Of a stretch of 64,000 bases of DNA, positions 56,617 through 64,000 are shown piece after piece. Each line of letters opens with the position of its first letter. Within the stretch, counting starts at the first letter, position 1. Made by a program: the position numbers and the translations under genes. The stretch spans positions 62,001 through 126,000 of the forward strand of contig NZ_NJGV01000019.1 of the NCBI RefSeq assembly GCF_002213425.1, read 5' to 3'. The notes beneath the pieces were generated by a model. It worked only from the letters and a program-made list of their open reading frames with translations. It was not told the DNA's origin and did no database searches. This DNA comes from Herbaspirillum aquaticum. GTDB taxonomy: Bacteria; Pseudomonadota; Gammaproteobacteria; Burkholderiales; Burkholderiaceae_D.

Positions 56617-57285
56617 TCAGTGCCCCAGGGCAGCGTACCAGCTGAGTACCTGCTGCACCGCTTCGTCAGCGGTCATGTCGGATGTATCCAGGTGATATGC
56701 GCCCTCCGCGGCTTTCAAGGGGGCCGACGAGCGGTTCATGTCGCGTTCGTCGCGCTCCTTCAAATCTCTGGAGAGGTCTTCGATATTAGCAGAAAAACCC
56801 TTGTCAATCAATTGCTTATAGCGCCTTGTGGCGCGCGCTTCTACACTGGCGGTCAAAAACACCTTCAATCGGGCGCCGGGGAAGATGACGGTGCCCATAT
56901 CCCGGCCATCCGCCACCAGGCCGGGAGGTTTCCTGAATGACAACTGCAGTCCGTACAAGGCCTGGCGCACGGTGATCAGGGCGGCGATCTTGGAGGCGGT
57001 ATTGCCGACCTCTTCGGCGCGGATGGCCTGGGACACGTCTTCATTGGCCAGGAAGATATGGCCGCCGTCGAAATGGCAGTGCAGGTGCTCGGCGGCCTTG
57101 GCCAGGGCATGTTCGTCATCCAGGGCTACGCCGCGGCGCAGCACGGACAGCGCCGTCAAGCGGTACAGCGCGCCCGAATCCAGGTAATGGAAGCCCAGTT
57201 CCCGGGCCACCTTCTGCGCCACGGTGCCCTTGCCGGAGGCGGTCGGGCCATCGATGGTGATGACCGGTATCTTTGCTTTTTCCAT
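56617..57285 (-). CDS. cmk: Cytidylate kinase
   Basis: 222 aa. P-loop [20 protein letters not shown], the CMP-binding YLDSGALYR, and [15 protein letters not shown] followed by RYKQL are all typical. It phosphorylates CMP and dCMP. It lies between aroA and rpsA, the common proteobacterial order. Confidence 0.94.
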   Translation of the reverse strand: MEKAKIPVITIDGPTASGKGTVAQKVARELGFHYLDSGALYRLTALSVLRRGVALDDEHALAKAAEHLHCHFDGGHIFLANEDVSQAIRAEEVGNTASKIAALITVRQALYGLQLSFRKPPGLVADGRDMGTVIFPGARLKVFLTASVEARATRRYKQLIDKGFSANIEDLSRDLKERDERDMNRSSAPLKAAEGAYHLDTSDMTADEAVQQVLSWYAALGH

Positions 57286-57342
57286 GGCCTGATCCCTTTA
57301 TCTGTGAATAATTTAGCGTAATTGCATCAAATACAGGGTTTA

Positions 57343-58674
57343 TCAGATCAAGGTTTGTTCGGCAATCTTTTTGAAGACGTCGAAATAGTCGGGGAAGGTC
57401 TTGGCCACGCACTTGGGGTCGTTGATGCGGATACGGTTGCCTCGCCGCAATGCACCATCAAGCGCCGCCAGCGAGAAGCACATGGCCATGCGGTGATCGT
57501 CATAGGTGTCGATGGCGGCCGTACCGATTTCGGCCGGGGGCGTCACCGTCAGGTAGTCGGCACCCTCCTCCACCTGCGCGCCCAGCTTGCGCAATTCGGT
57601 CGCCATGGCCGCGAGGCGGTCGGTTTCCTTGACGCGCCAGCTGGCAATGTTGCGCAGGGTGCTGGGGCCGTCGGCGTAGAGCGCGGCCACGGCGATGGTC
57701 ATGGCGGCATCCGGGATATGGTTGAAGTCGGCATCGATGGCCTTGAGCGGACCATTGGAGGAGGCCTCGATCCAGTTTTCGCCCATGGTGATGGTGGCGC
57801 CCATCTGCTCCAGCGCTTCGACGAAACGCACGTCACCCTGGATGCTGTCGCGGCCCACGCCCTCGACCCGGATCGGGCCGCCGGTGATGGCACCGGCGGC
57901 CAGGAAGTAGGAGGCCGAGGACGCATCGCCCTCGACGTGGATGCTGCCGGGGCTGCGGTAATGCTGGCCCGGCTTGACGGTGAACTGTTGCCAGCCGTCA
58001 CGTTCCACCTCGACGCCGAAGCGGCGCATCAGGTTCAGGGTGATCTCGATGTAGGGCTTGGAGATGAGTTCACCGACCACCTCGATCTGCATGGCCTCCT
58101 CGCGCGCCATCAGGGGAGCGGCCATCAGCAAGGCCGTCAGGAACTGGCTGGAGACATTGCCGCGCACCTTCATGCGCGCCGAGGTCAGCTGGCCACGGCG
58201 GATATGCAGCGGCGGGTAGCCGGGATTGCCGGTGTACTCGATGCGCATGCCCACGGCATTCAAGGCATCCACCAGGTCGCCGATCGGACGCTCGTGCATG
58301 CGCGGCACGCCATGCAGCGTGTAGTCGCCCCCCAGCACGGCCAGGGCTGCGGTGAGCGGACGGATCGCGGTGCCGGCATTGCCCATGAAGAGGTCAGCCT
58401 GGTGCACCGGCAGCACGCCGTTGACGCCATGGACGATGTAATCCTGAGTGCCTTCGATCTGCTCCCACTTCACGCCCAGGGTCTGCAGGGCCATGAGCAT
58501 GACCAGGGTATCGTCGGAAGCCAGCAGGTCAAAGATGCGGGTGGTACCGCCCGAGAGCGCCGCCAGCAGCAGGATGCGGTTGGAGATGCTCTTGGAGCCC
58601 GGCAGCTTGACGGTGCCTTGCACGTGCGGGACCGGGTTCAGGTCGATATGGCGGGGGTAGGAAGGCTGTTTCAT
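57343..58674 (-). CDS. aroA: 3-phosphoshikimate 1-carboxyvinyltransferase (EPSP synthase)
   Basis: 443 aa. The start at 58674 ([20 protein letters not shown]) gives a normal EPSP synthase; 41 further codons upstream lie in the tyrA-aroA gap. [19 protein letters not shown] (PEP site), [17 protein letters not shown] (the TAMRP equivalent is TAIRP, class I-like) and [17 protein letters not shown] are present. It makes EPSP in the shikimate pathway. A gap of 57 bp separates it from cmk. Confidence 0.94.
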   Translation of the reverse strand: MKQPSYPRHIDLNPVPHVQGTVKLPGSKSISNRILLLAALSGGTTRIFDLLASDDTLVMLMALQTLGVKWEQIEGTQDYIVHGVNGVLPVHQADLFMGNAGTAIRPLTAALAVLGGDYTLHGVPRMHERPIGDLVDALNAVGMRIEYTGNPGYPPLHIRRGQLTSARMKVRGNVSSQFLTALLMAAPLMAREEAMQIEVVGELISKPYIEITLNLMRRFGVEVERDGWQQFTVKPGQHYRSPGSIHVEGDASSASYFLAAGAITGGPIRVEGVGRDSIQGDVRFVEALEQMGATITMGENWIEASSNGPLKAIDADFNHIPDAAMTIAVAALYADGPSTLRNIASWRVKETDRLAAMATELRKLGAQVEEGADYLTVTPPAEIGTAAIDTYDDHRMAMCFSLAALDGALRRGNRIRINDPKCVAKTFPDYFDVFKKIAEQTLI

Positions 58675-58754
58675 CTGGCTTGCTTTTCTGTGGATGATTC
58701 GGTGGTGAGTTCGGGCCGCCCAGGCGGCTTGACGATATGACCGGGAAAGAATGT

Positions 58755-59642
58755 TCAGTTGGCCTTGCGCTCGGCCGCTTCGATGGCTGCCGCCCATTGC
58801 TGGCGGGCATGCTGGGCGCTGGCGTAGATCTTTTCGAGGCCCGCGCCATCGCTGTCGGCAATCATCGCGCGAATGCCCTGCAACTGCGCCAGATAGGCAT
58901 CGACCTCGGTGAGCAAGGCATCACGGTTGGCCAGCGTGATGTCACGCCACATCTCGGGCGAGGAGGCGGCGATACGGGTGAAATCGCGGAAGCCGCTGGC
59001 GGCATACTGGAACAAGGTCTCGGCATGTGGCTTGGCGGCAATGTCGTCCACCAGCGCAAAGGCCAGCACGTGCGGCAGGTGGCTCACCGAAGCAAAAACC
59101 GCATCATGTTCCTGCGGCGAGAGGCGATGGATGATCGCGCCGCAGGCCCGCCAGGCAGCGGCCACGGTCTCGACATCGGCCGCGCTGTTCTCGGGCAAGG
59201 CGGTGATGACCACCTTCTTGCCTTCATACAGTTCGGCCAGCGCGGCTTCCGGACCATGTTTTTCACGGCCCGCAATCGGATGCGCCGGAACGAACTGCGC
59301 AATACGCTCCCCCAGCGCCTTGCGGGCGGCCGTCACCACATCGCTCTTGGTACTGCCGGCGTCGGTGACGATGGCCCGGGCATCCAGGTGCGGCTTGATG
59401 GAAGCGAGGATGGCTTCGGTCTGCGCCACCGGCGCGGCCACCAGGATCAGGTCGGCGCCGGCGACGGCGGCAGCCGCATCGGTGGCGATGGCATCGATGA
59501 TGCCCAGCGCGCGCGCACGCTCCAGGCTGGCCAGCGAGCGGCCCACGCCGACGATGTGCGCGGCCTGGCCGGCGCGGCGCAGCGCCAGGGCGAACGAGCC
59601 GCCGATCAGGCCCACACCGAAGATGACGACTTTCTTGAACAC
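58755..59642 (-). CDS. tyrA: Prephenate dehydrogenase
   Basis: 295 aa. NAD-binding [31 protein letters not shown], the catalytic [14 protein letters not shown] and [14 protein letters not shown] are all present. It makes 4-hydroxyphenylpyruvate in tyrosine synthesis. It lies 39 bp after pheA. Confidence 0.93.
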   Translation of the reverse strand: MFKKVVIFGVGLIGGSFALALRRAGQAAHIVGVGRSLASLERARALGIIDAIATDAAAAVAGADLILVAAPVAQTEAILASIKPHLDARAIVTDAGSTKSDVVTAARKALGERIAQFVPAHPIAGREKHGPEAALAELYEGKKVVITALPENSAADVETVAAAWRACGAIIHRLSPQEHDAVFASVSHLPHVLAFALVDDIAAKPHAETLFQYAASGFRDFTRIAASSPEMWRDITLANRDALLTEVDAYLAQLQGIRAMIADSDGAGLEKIYASAQHARQQWAAAIEAAERKAN

Positions 59643-59681
59643 GTTGAACTCAGCCTTGAAGAATGGCGGGACGGCAGGCGC

Positions 59682-60755
59682 TCACAGGCCCAGCGGATAG
59701 GAGCCCAGCAGCTTGAAGAAGGCGGCGTTCTGGCGCAGCTCTTCGAGCGCCTTGGCCACCTTCTCATCCTGCTCGTGGCCTTCGAGGTCGACGTAGAAAT
59801 AATATTCCCACGCGCCCATGCGGGCCGGGCGCGATTCGAAGCGCGTCATCGACACGCCATGCCGCGCCAGCGGCGCCAGCAGGTTGTAGACCGCACCGGC
59901 CTTGTTGGGCACCGACAGCACGATGGAAGTCTGGTCGCGCCCCGACGGTGCCGTGCGCAGCCGGCCGATCACGGCAAAGCGGGTACGGTTGTGCGGATCG
60001 TCCTGGATGTGGGCGTTGACCGTCTGCAGGTTGTACTTCTGGCCCGCGATTTCACCGGCAATGGCCGCAACGCCATTATCTTCACCTGCCATGCGCGCGG
60101 CCTCGGCGTTGGAGGCCACCGCCTGGCGTTCGATGGAAGGATAGTTCTGGTTGAGCCACGCATTGCACTGGGCGAGGGCCTGCGAATGCGCGCAGATGCG
60201 GGTGATACCTTCCATCTTGCCGCTGGCGGTCATCAGGCTGTGATGCACGGGGATCGCCACTTCGCCGCTGATGGTCAGCGTGGTCTGCAGCAGCAGGTCG
60301 AGGGTGCGGTTGATCACGCCTTCAGAGGAGTTCTCGATGGGTACCACGCCGAAATCGGCAGTGCCGGCTTCGGCATCGCGGAACACTTCATCGATGGACA
60401 CGCAGGGCAAGCCTTCGATGGCATGGCCGAACTGCTGGTACACGGCCTGTTCGCTGAAGGTCCCTTCCGGGCCGAGGTAGGCCACCACCACACGCTTTTC
60501 CAGCGCGCGGCAGGCCGACATCACTTCGCGGAAGATGGTCTGGATATCAGTGCCCAGCAAGGGGCCGGGATTGCGATCGGCGGCGCGGCGCAGGACCTGC
60601 GCTTCGCGCTCGGGACGAAACACCGGGGCATTGGTCTCGGCCTTGACGTGGCCCACTTCCTGCGCGACGCGGGCGCGCTGGTTCAGCAGGTCGAGGATCT
60701 GCGCATCGATGGCATCGATCTTCTGGCGCAGGGGCAGCAACTTGTCGTCACTCAT
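59682..60755 (-). CDS. pheA: Bifunctional chorismate mutase / prephenate dehydratase
   Basis: 357 aa with three domains. The AroQ mutase is at about 1-90 (LRQKIDAIDAQILDLLNQRA). The prephenate dehydratase is at about 90-275 (YLGPEGTFSEQA, VPIENSSEGVI, NRTRFAVIG). The ACT domain is at about 280-357 with the Phe-binding ESRP motif (RFESRPARMG). It leads chorismate to phenylpyruvate and is feedback-regulated by Phe. A gap of 128 bp separates it from serC. Confidence 0.94.
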   Translation of the reverse strand: MSDDKLLPLRQKIDAIDAQILDLLNQRARVAQEVGHVKAETNAPVFRPEREAQVLRRAADRNPGPLLGTDIQTIFREVMSACRALEKRVVVAYLGPEGTFSEQAVYQQFGHAIEGLPCVSIDEVFRDAEAGTADFGVVPIENSSEGVINRTLDLLLQTTLTISGEVAIPVHHSLMTASGKMEGITRICAHSQALAQCNAWLNQNYPSIERQAVASNAEAARMAGEDNGVAAIAGEIAGQKYNLQTVNAHIQDDPHNRTRFAVIGRLRTAPSGRDQTSIVLSVPNKAGAVYNLLAPLARHGVSMTRFESRPARMGAWEYYFYVDLEGHEQDEKVAKALEELRQNAAFFKLLGSYPLGL

Positions 60756-60883
60756 CTTGCTCTTTCAGGTGTTGCACGGCGCGCGGGCGCTACGAGCGGC
60801 CGGCGGCGCACCGGGCATGGCGTTGGCTTGGCGCACGGCCACGGCCTGCACTGCGCGGGCGCTGCGCCCGGCCAGATGCGGCC

Positions 60884-62011
60884 TCAGCCGTGCTGCTGTT
60901 CGAAGTCTTTCAGATAATCGACGAGAGCCTGTACGCCCTCGATCGGCATCGCGTTGTAGATCGATGCACGCATGCCGCCGACCGACTTGTGGCCTTTCAG
61001 CTGCAGCAGGCCGCGCTCTTTGGCGCCGGCCAGGAAAGTATCATTGAGCGCATCGTCACGCAGGAAGAACGGCACGTTCATGCGGGAACGGCAGTCCGCT
61101 GCGATCCGGTTGCTGTAGAAATCGGTGCTGTCCAGGTAGCCGTAAAGCAACTCGGCCTTGGCGATGTTGCGCGCTTCCAGCGCGGCCACGCCACCCTGGC
61201 GCTTGAGCCACTGGAACACCAGGCCGGCGATGTAGATCGCGTAGGTCGGCGGGGTGTTGTACATGGAATCGTTGTCGGCCACGATCTTCCAGTCGAAAGC
61301 CGAGGGACAGAACGGCAGCGCGTGACCCAGCAGGTCTTCACGCACAATGACGATGGTCACGCCCGCCGGGCCGATGTTCTTCTGGGCACCACCATAGATG
61401 ACGCCATATTTCGAGACATCCACCTCGCGCGAAAGGATATGCGAGGACATGTCGGCCACCAGCGGTGCGCCGTCGGTGTCAGCCGCAACTTCCGGCGTGT
61501 ACTGGTATTCGACGCCGTCGATGGTTTCGTTGCTGCAGATGTGCACGTAGGCGGCATGGCGCGAGAGCTTCCAGTCGGCACGCGCCGGGATGCTGGAGAA
61601 CTTGCGGTCGGCCGACGAGGCCGCCACGTTCACGGTGCAGTAGCGCCCTGCTTCCTTGATCGACTTGGTCGACCAGGAGCCGGTGTTGACGTAGTCGGCC
61701 ACACCGGCCTCATGCTTGCCCGCCGGCGAACGCAGCGCCGCCAGGTTCATCGGGATGATGGCGTTCTCGGCGATGGCCCCGCCCTGCAGGAACAGCACCT
61801 TGTAGTTGGAAGGAATGTTCATCAGCGCGCGCACGTCAGCCAGCGCGGCTTCGATGATGGACATGTACTCCTTGCCGCGATGGCTCATCTCCATGACCGA
61901 CATGCCACTGCCATGCCAGTCCAGCATCTCGTCGGCTGCCTGTTGCAGCACTTCCTTGGGCAATACCGCCGGACCGGCGGAAAAGTTATAAACCATGTCT
62001 GCGTTCGCCAT
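60884..62011 (-). CDS. serC: Phosphoserine aminotransferase
   Basis: 375 aa class V aminotransferase. It has [45 protein letters not shown]-Lys in [15 protein letters not shown], and the C-terminal [19 protein letters not shown]. It acts in serine (and pyridoxine) synthesis. ATG at 62011 has no clear Shine-Dalgarno. It follows gyrA by 43 bp. Confidence 0.94.
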   Translation of the reverse strand: MANADMVYNFSAGPAVLPKEVLQQAADEMLDWHGSGMSVMEMSHRGKEYMSIIEAALADVRALMNIPSNYKVLFLQGGAIAENAIIPMNLAALRSPAGKHEAGVADYVNTGSWSTKSIKEAGRYCTVNVAASSADRKFSSIPARADWKLSRHAAYVHICSNETIDGVEYQYTPEVAADTDGAPLVADMSSHILSREVDVSKYGVIYGGAQKNIGPAGVTIVIVREDLLGHALPFCPSAFDWKIVADNDSMYNTPPTYAIYIAGLVFQWLKRQGGVAALEARNIAKAELLYGYLDSTDFYSNRIAADCRSRMNVPFFLRDDALNDTFLAGAKERGLLQLKGHKSVGGMRASIYNAMPIEGVQALVDYLKDFEQQHG

Positions 62012-62054
62012 CAAAAAAGGCGGCAGGCACGCGGCCCGCCACCCTGGACTTGCT

Positions 62055-64000
62055 TTACTCGCCTGCGGCGGGTGTTTCGCTGCCGGCAGCCTCTGGGCCT
62101 TCGCCTTCGATCACATCTTCCACATCGGACTCGACCACACGCTGCAGGCCCGACAGCTTGGTGCCGTCTTCCACTGCAATCAGGGTCACGCCCTGGGTCG
62201 CGCGGCCCATCTCGCGGATCTCCGAAACGCGGGTGCGGATCAGCACGCCGCCGGTGGTGATGAGCATGATCTCATCGCTGGAATCGACCAGCGTGGCGGC
62301 CACGACCTTGCCGTTGCGCTCGCTGGTCTGGATGGCGATCATGCCCTTGGTGCCACGGCCGTGACGGGTGTACTCGGTGATCGGGGTACGCTTGCCGAAG
62401 CCGTTTTCGGTGGCGGTGAGCACGGACTGCTGTTCGTTCTCGGCCACCAGCAGGGCGATGACCTGCTGGGTTTCTTCCAGGTTCATGCCGCGCACGCCGC
62501 GGGCGGTACGGCCCATCGGACGCACGTCGTTTTCATCGAAGCGCACGGCCTTGCCGCCGTCGGAGAACAACATCACGTCATGCGCGCCATCGGTCAGGGC
62601 GGCACCGATCAGGAAGTCGCCTTCATCCAGGTCGACGGCAATGATGCCGGCCTTGCGCGGATTGGAGAAGTCAGACAGCGGGGTCTTCTTGACCGTGCCC
62701 AGGCTGGTGGCCATGAAGACGTAGCGGTCATCCGGGAAGCTGCGGTTGGCACCCGACACCGGCAGGATCACCGTGATCTTCTCGCCATCCTGCAGCGGGA
62801 ACATGTTGACGATGGGCTTGCCGCGCGAATTGCGCGAACCCTGCGGGACTTCCCAGACCTTCAGCCAGTACAGGCGGCCACGGTTGGAGAAGCACAGGAT
62901 GTAGTCGTGCGTATTGGCGATGAAGAGCTGGTCGATCCAGTCGTCATCCTTGGTGGCCATGGCCTGCTTGCCGCGACCGCCACGCTTTTGCGCGCGGTAT
63001 TCAGAAACCGGCTGCGACTTCATGTAGCCGGTGTGCGAGAGCGTCACCACCATGTCCTGCGGTGTGATCAGGTCTTCGGTAGCCAGGTCGGTGGCGTTGT
63101 GCTCGATGGTGGAGCGGCGCTCGTCCTTGGCGCCGATGCCGTAGTCGTTGCGGGCGGCGTTGAGTTCGTCGGTAATGATGGCGGTCACGCGGGCCGGCTT
63201 GGAGAGGATATCCAGCAGGTCGGCGATCTGCGCCATCACGTCCTTGTATTCATTGACGATCTTGTCCTGCTCCAGGCCGGTCAGGCGTTGCAGACGCATC
63301 TGCAGGATTTCCTGGGCCTGTTCGTCGGAGAGCTTGTAGAGGCCATCGGACTGGATGCCGTAATGCGCTGGCAGGCTTTCCGGACGGAAGGCTTCGATGC
63401 CGCCTTCGTTGGCTTCGCCGGCGCGGGCCAGCATCTCGCGCACCATGGACGAATCCCAGGCGCGGTTCATCAGCTCGGCCTTGGCGATCGGCGGGGTCGG
63501 TGCGGCGCGGATGATGGCGATGAAGTCATCGATGTTGGCCAGTGCCACGGCCAGGCCTTCGAGCACGTGACCGCGTTCGCGCGCCTTGCGCAGTTCGAAC
63601 ACGGTGCGGCGGGTGACCACTTCGCGACGGTGCGACAGGAAGCATTCCAGCAACTGCTTCAGGTTCAACAGGCGCGGCTGGCCGTCGACCAGCGCCACCA
63701 TGTTCATGCCGAAGGTGTCTTGCAGCTGGGTCTGCTTGTACAGGTTGTTGAGCACCACTTCGGGTACTTCGCCGCGCTTCAATTCGATGACCACGCGCAT
63801 GCCCGACTTGTCGGACTCGTCGCGCAGGTCGGAGATGCCTTCGAGCTTCTTGTCGCGTACCAGCTCGGCGATGCGTTCGAGCAGCGCTTTCTTGTTGACC
63901 TGGTAGGGCAGCTCATCGACGATGATGGCGATGCGGCCTTCGCGGCCATACTCTTCGAAGTGGGTCTTGGCACGCATGACCACGCGGCCACGGCCGGTGC
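62055..64000 (-). CDS. gyrA: DNA gyrase subunit A (5' part beyond window)
   Basis: The frame is open from the right edge to the stop at 62055 (648 complete codons), so the N-terminal part with the catalytic Tyr is outside the window. Visible are the end of the breakage-reunion domain ([20 protein letters not shown]), the coiled-coil region and the C-terminal beta-pinwheel with the GyrA box QKRGGRG. That box is needed for DNA wrapping and distinguishes GyrA from ParC. The acidic tail ([13 protein letters not shown]) is typical. It is followed by serC. Confidence 0.94.
   Translation of the reverse strand, partial: TGRGRVVMRAKTHFEEYGREGRIAIIVDELPYQVNKKALLERIAELVRDKKLEGISDLRDESDKSGMRVVIELKRGEVPEVVLNNLYKQTQLQDTFGMNMVALVDGQPRLLNLKQLLECFLSHRREVVTRRTVFELRKARERGHVLEGLAVALANIDDFIAIIRAAPTPPIAKAELMNRAWDSSMVREMLARAGEANEGGIEAFRPESLPAHYGIQSDGLYKLSDEQAQEILQMRLQRLTGLEQDKIVNEYKDVMAQIADLLDILSKPARVTAIITDELNAARNDYGIGAKDERRSTIEHNATDLATEDLITPQDMVVTLSHTGYMKSQPVSEYRAQKRGGRGKQAMATKDDDWIDQLFIANTHDYILCFSNRGRLYWLKVWEVPQGSRNSRGKPIVNMFPLQDGEKITVILPVSGANRSFPDDRYVFMATSLGTVKKTPLSDFSNPRKAGIIAVDLDEGDFLIGAALTDGAHDVMLFSDGGKAVRFDENDVRPMGRTARGVRGMNLEETQQVIALLVAENEQQSVLTATENGFGKRTPITEYTRHGRGTKGMIAIQTSERNGKVVAATLVDSSDEIMLITTGGVLIRTRVSEIREMGRATQGVTLIAVEDGTKLSGLQRVVESDVEDVIEGEGPEAAGSETPAAGE

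Noticed and set aside
62900..63020. Unusual GyrA box
   Set aside because: QKRGGRG fits the known pattern Q-[RK]-R-G-G-[RK]-G and is not abnormal.

Overview
The window is GC-rich bacterial chromosome. Gene order and protein content point to a betaproteobacterium of the Herbaspirillum type (Oxalobacteraceae). The main evidence is the housekeeping block gyrA-serC-pheA-tyrA-aroA-cmk-rpsA-ihfB-lapA-lapB-ugd-rfaE1 and the dnaX-ybaB-recR cluster, combined with soil- and plant-associated accessory genes (anthranilate/catechol degradation, sulfonate-type uptake, chaperone-usher pilus). The organism assignment is inference from gene content; no rRNA is present. No tRNA, rRNA or CRISPR array was seen.

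Region 1 (1-8990): aromatic catabolism. A leftward operon encodes an anthranilate 1,2-dioxygenase-type oxygenase (large and small subunits) and a one-piece Rieske ferredoxin-reductase, followed by a periplasmic binding protein cut by the window edge. Rightward catB-catA carry catechol on to muconolactone. A CatM/BenM-type LysR gene (catR) and an AraC/XylS-type regulator follow. A textbook LysR box lies in the divergent promoter. No catC is present.

Region 2 (9296-10655): a general porin gene split by a compact 264-266 bp non-autonomous element with 26-bp perfect terminal inverted repeats and two large internal hairpins. Removing the element and one target duplication restores an intact reading frame.

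Region 3 (10717-21990): a leftward chaperone-usher pilus operon (pilin, chaperone, usher, second chaperone). It continues without a break into an EAL phosphodiesterase, a NarL-type response regulator and a BvgS-like hybrid kinase. A putative tip adhesin is transcribed divergently, and a large perfect inverted repeat lies between pilin and adhesin.

Region 4 (22166-35883): metY; a sulfonate-type ABC transporter with an SsuD-like monooxygenase; a DUF4105 membrane protein; a LysR/MFS-efflux divergent pair with visible operators; a Sir2 deacylase; a PAS-GGDEF-EAL protein; and a DUF3311/sodium-solute symporter pair.

Region 5 (36055-44358): a very large double-kinase hybrid sensor, a taurine/nitrate-type ABC transporter, and a class III CoA-transferase. 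A 12-bp tandem repeat array lies in the leader of the binding-protein gene.

Region 6 (44692-64000): core genes, all leftward. These are dnaX-ybaB-YciI-recR, a GAF-GGDEF cyclase, a ComEA-like protein, the LPS-linked lapA-lapB-ugd-rfaE1 operon, ihfB-rpsA, cmk, aroA, tyrA, pheA, serC and the 3' part of gyrA.

The most unusual signals are the palindromic element in the porin gene, the fused Rieske/FNR electron-transfer protein, the pilus operon that carries its own c-di-GMP phosphodiesterase and phosphorelay, the pilin/adhesin inverted repeat, and the 12-bp tandem repeat leader.
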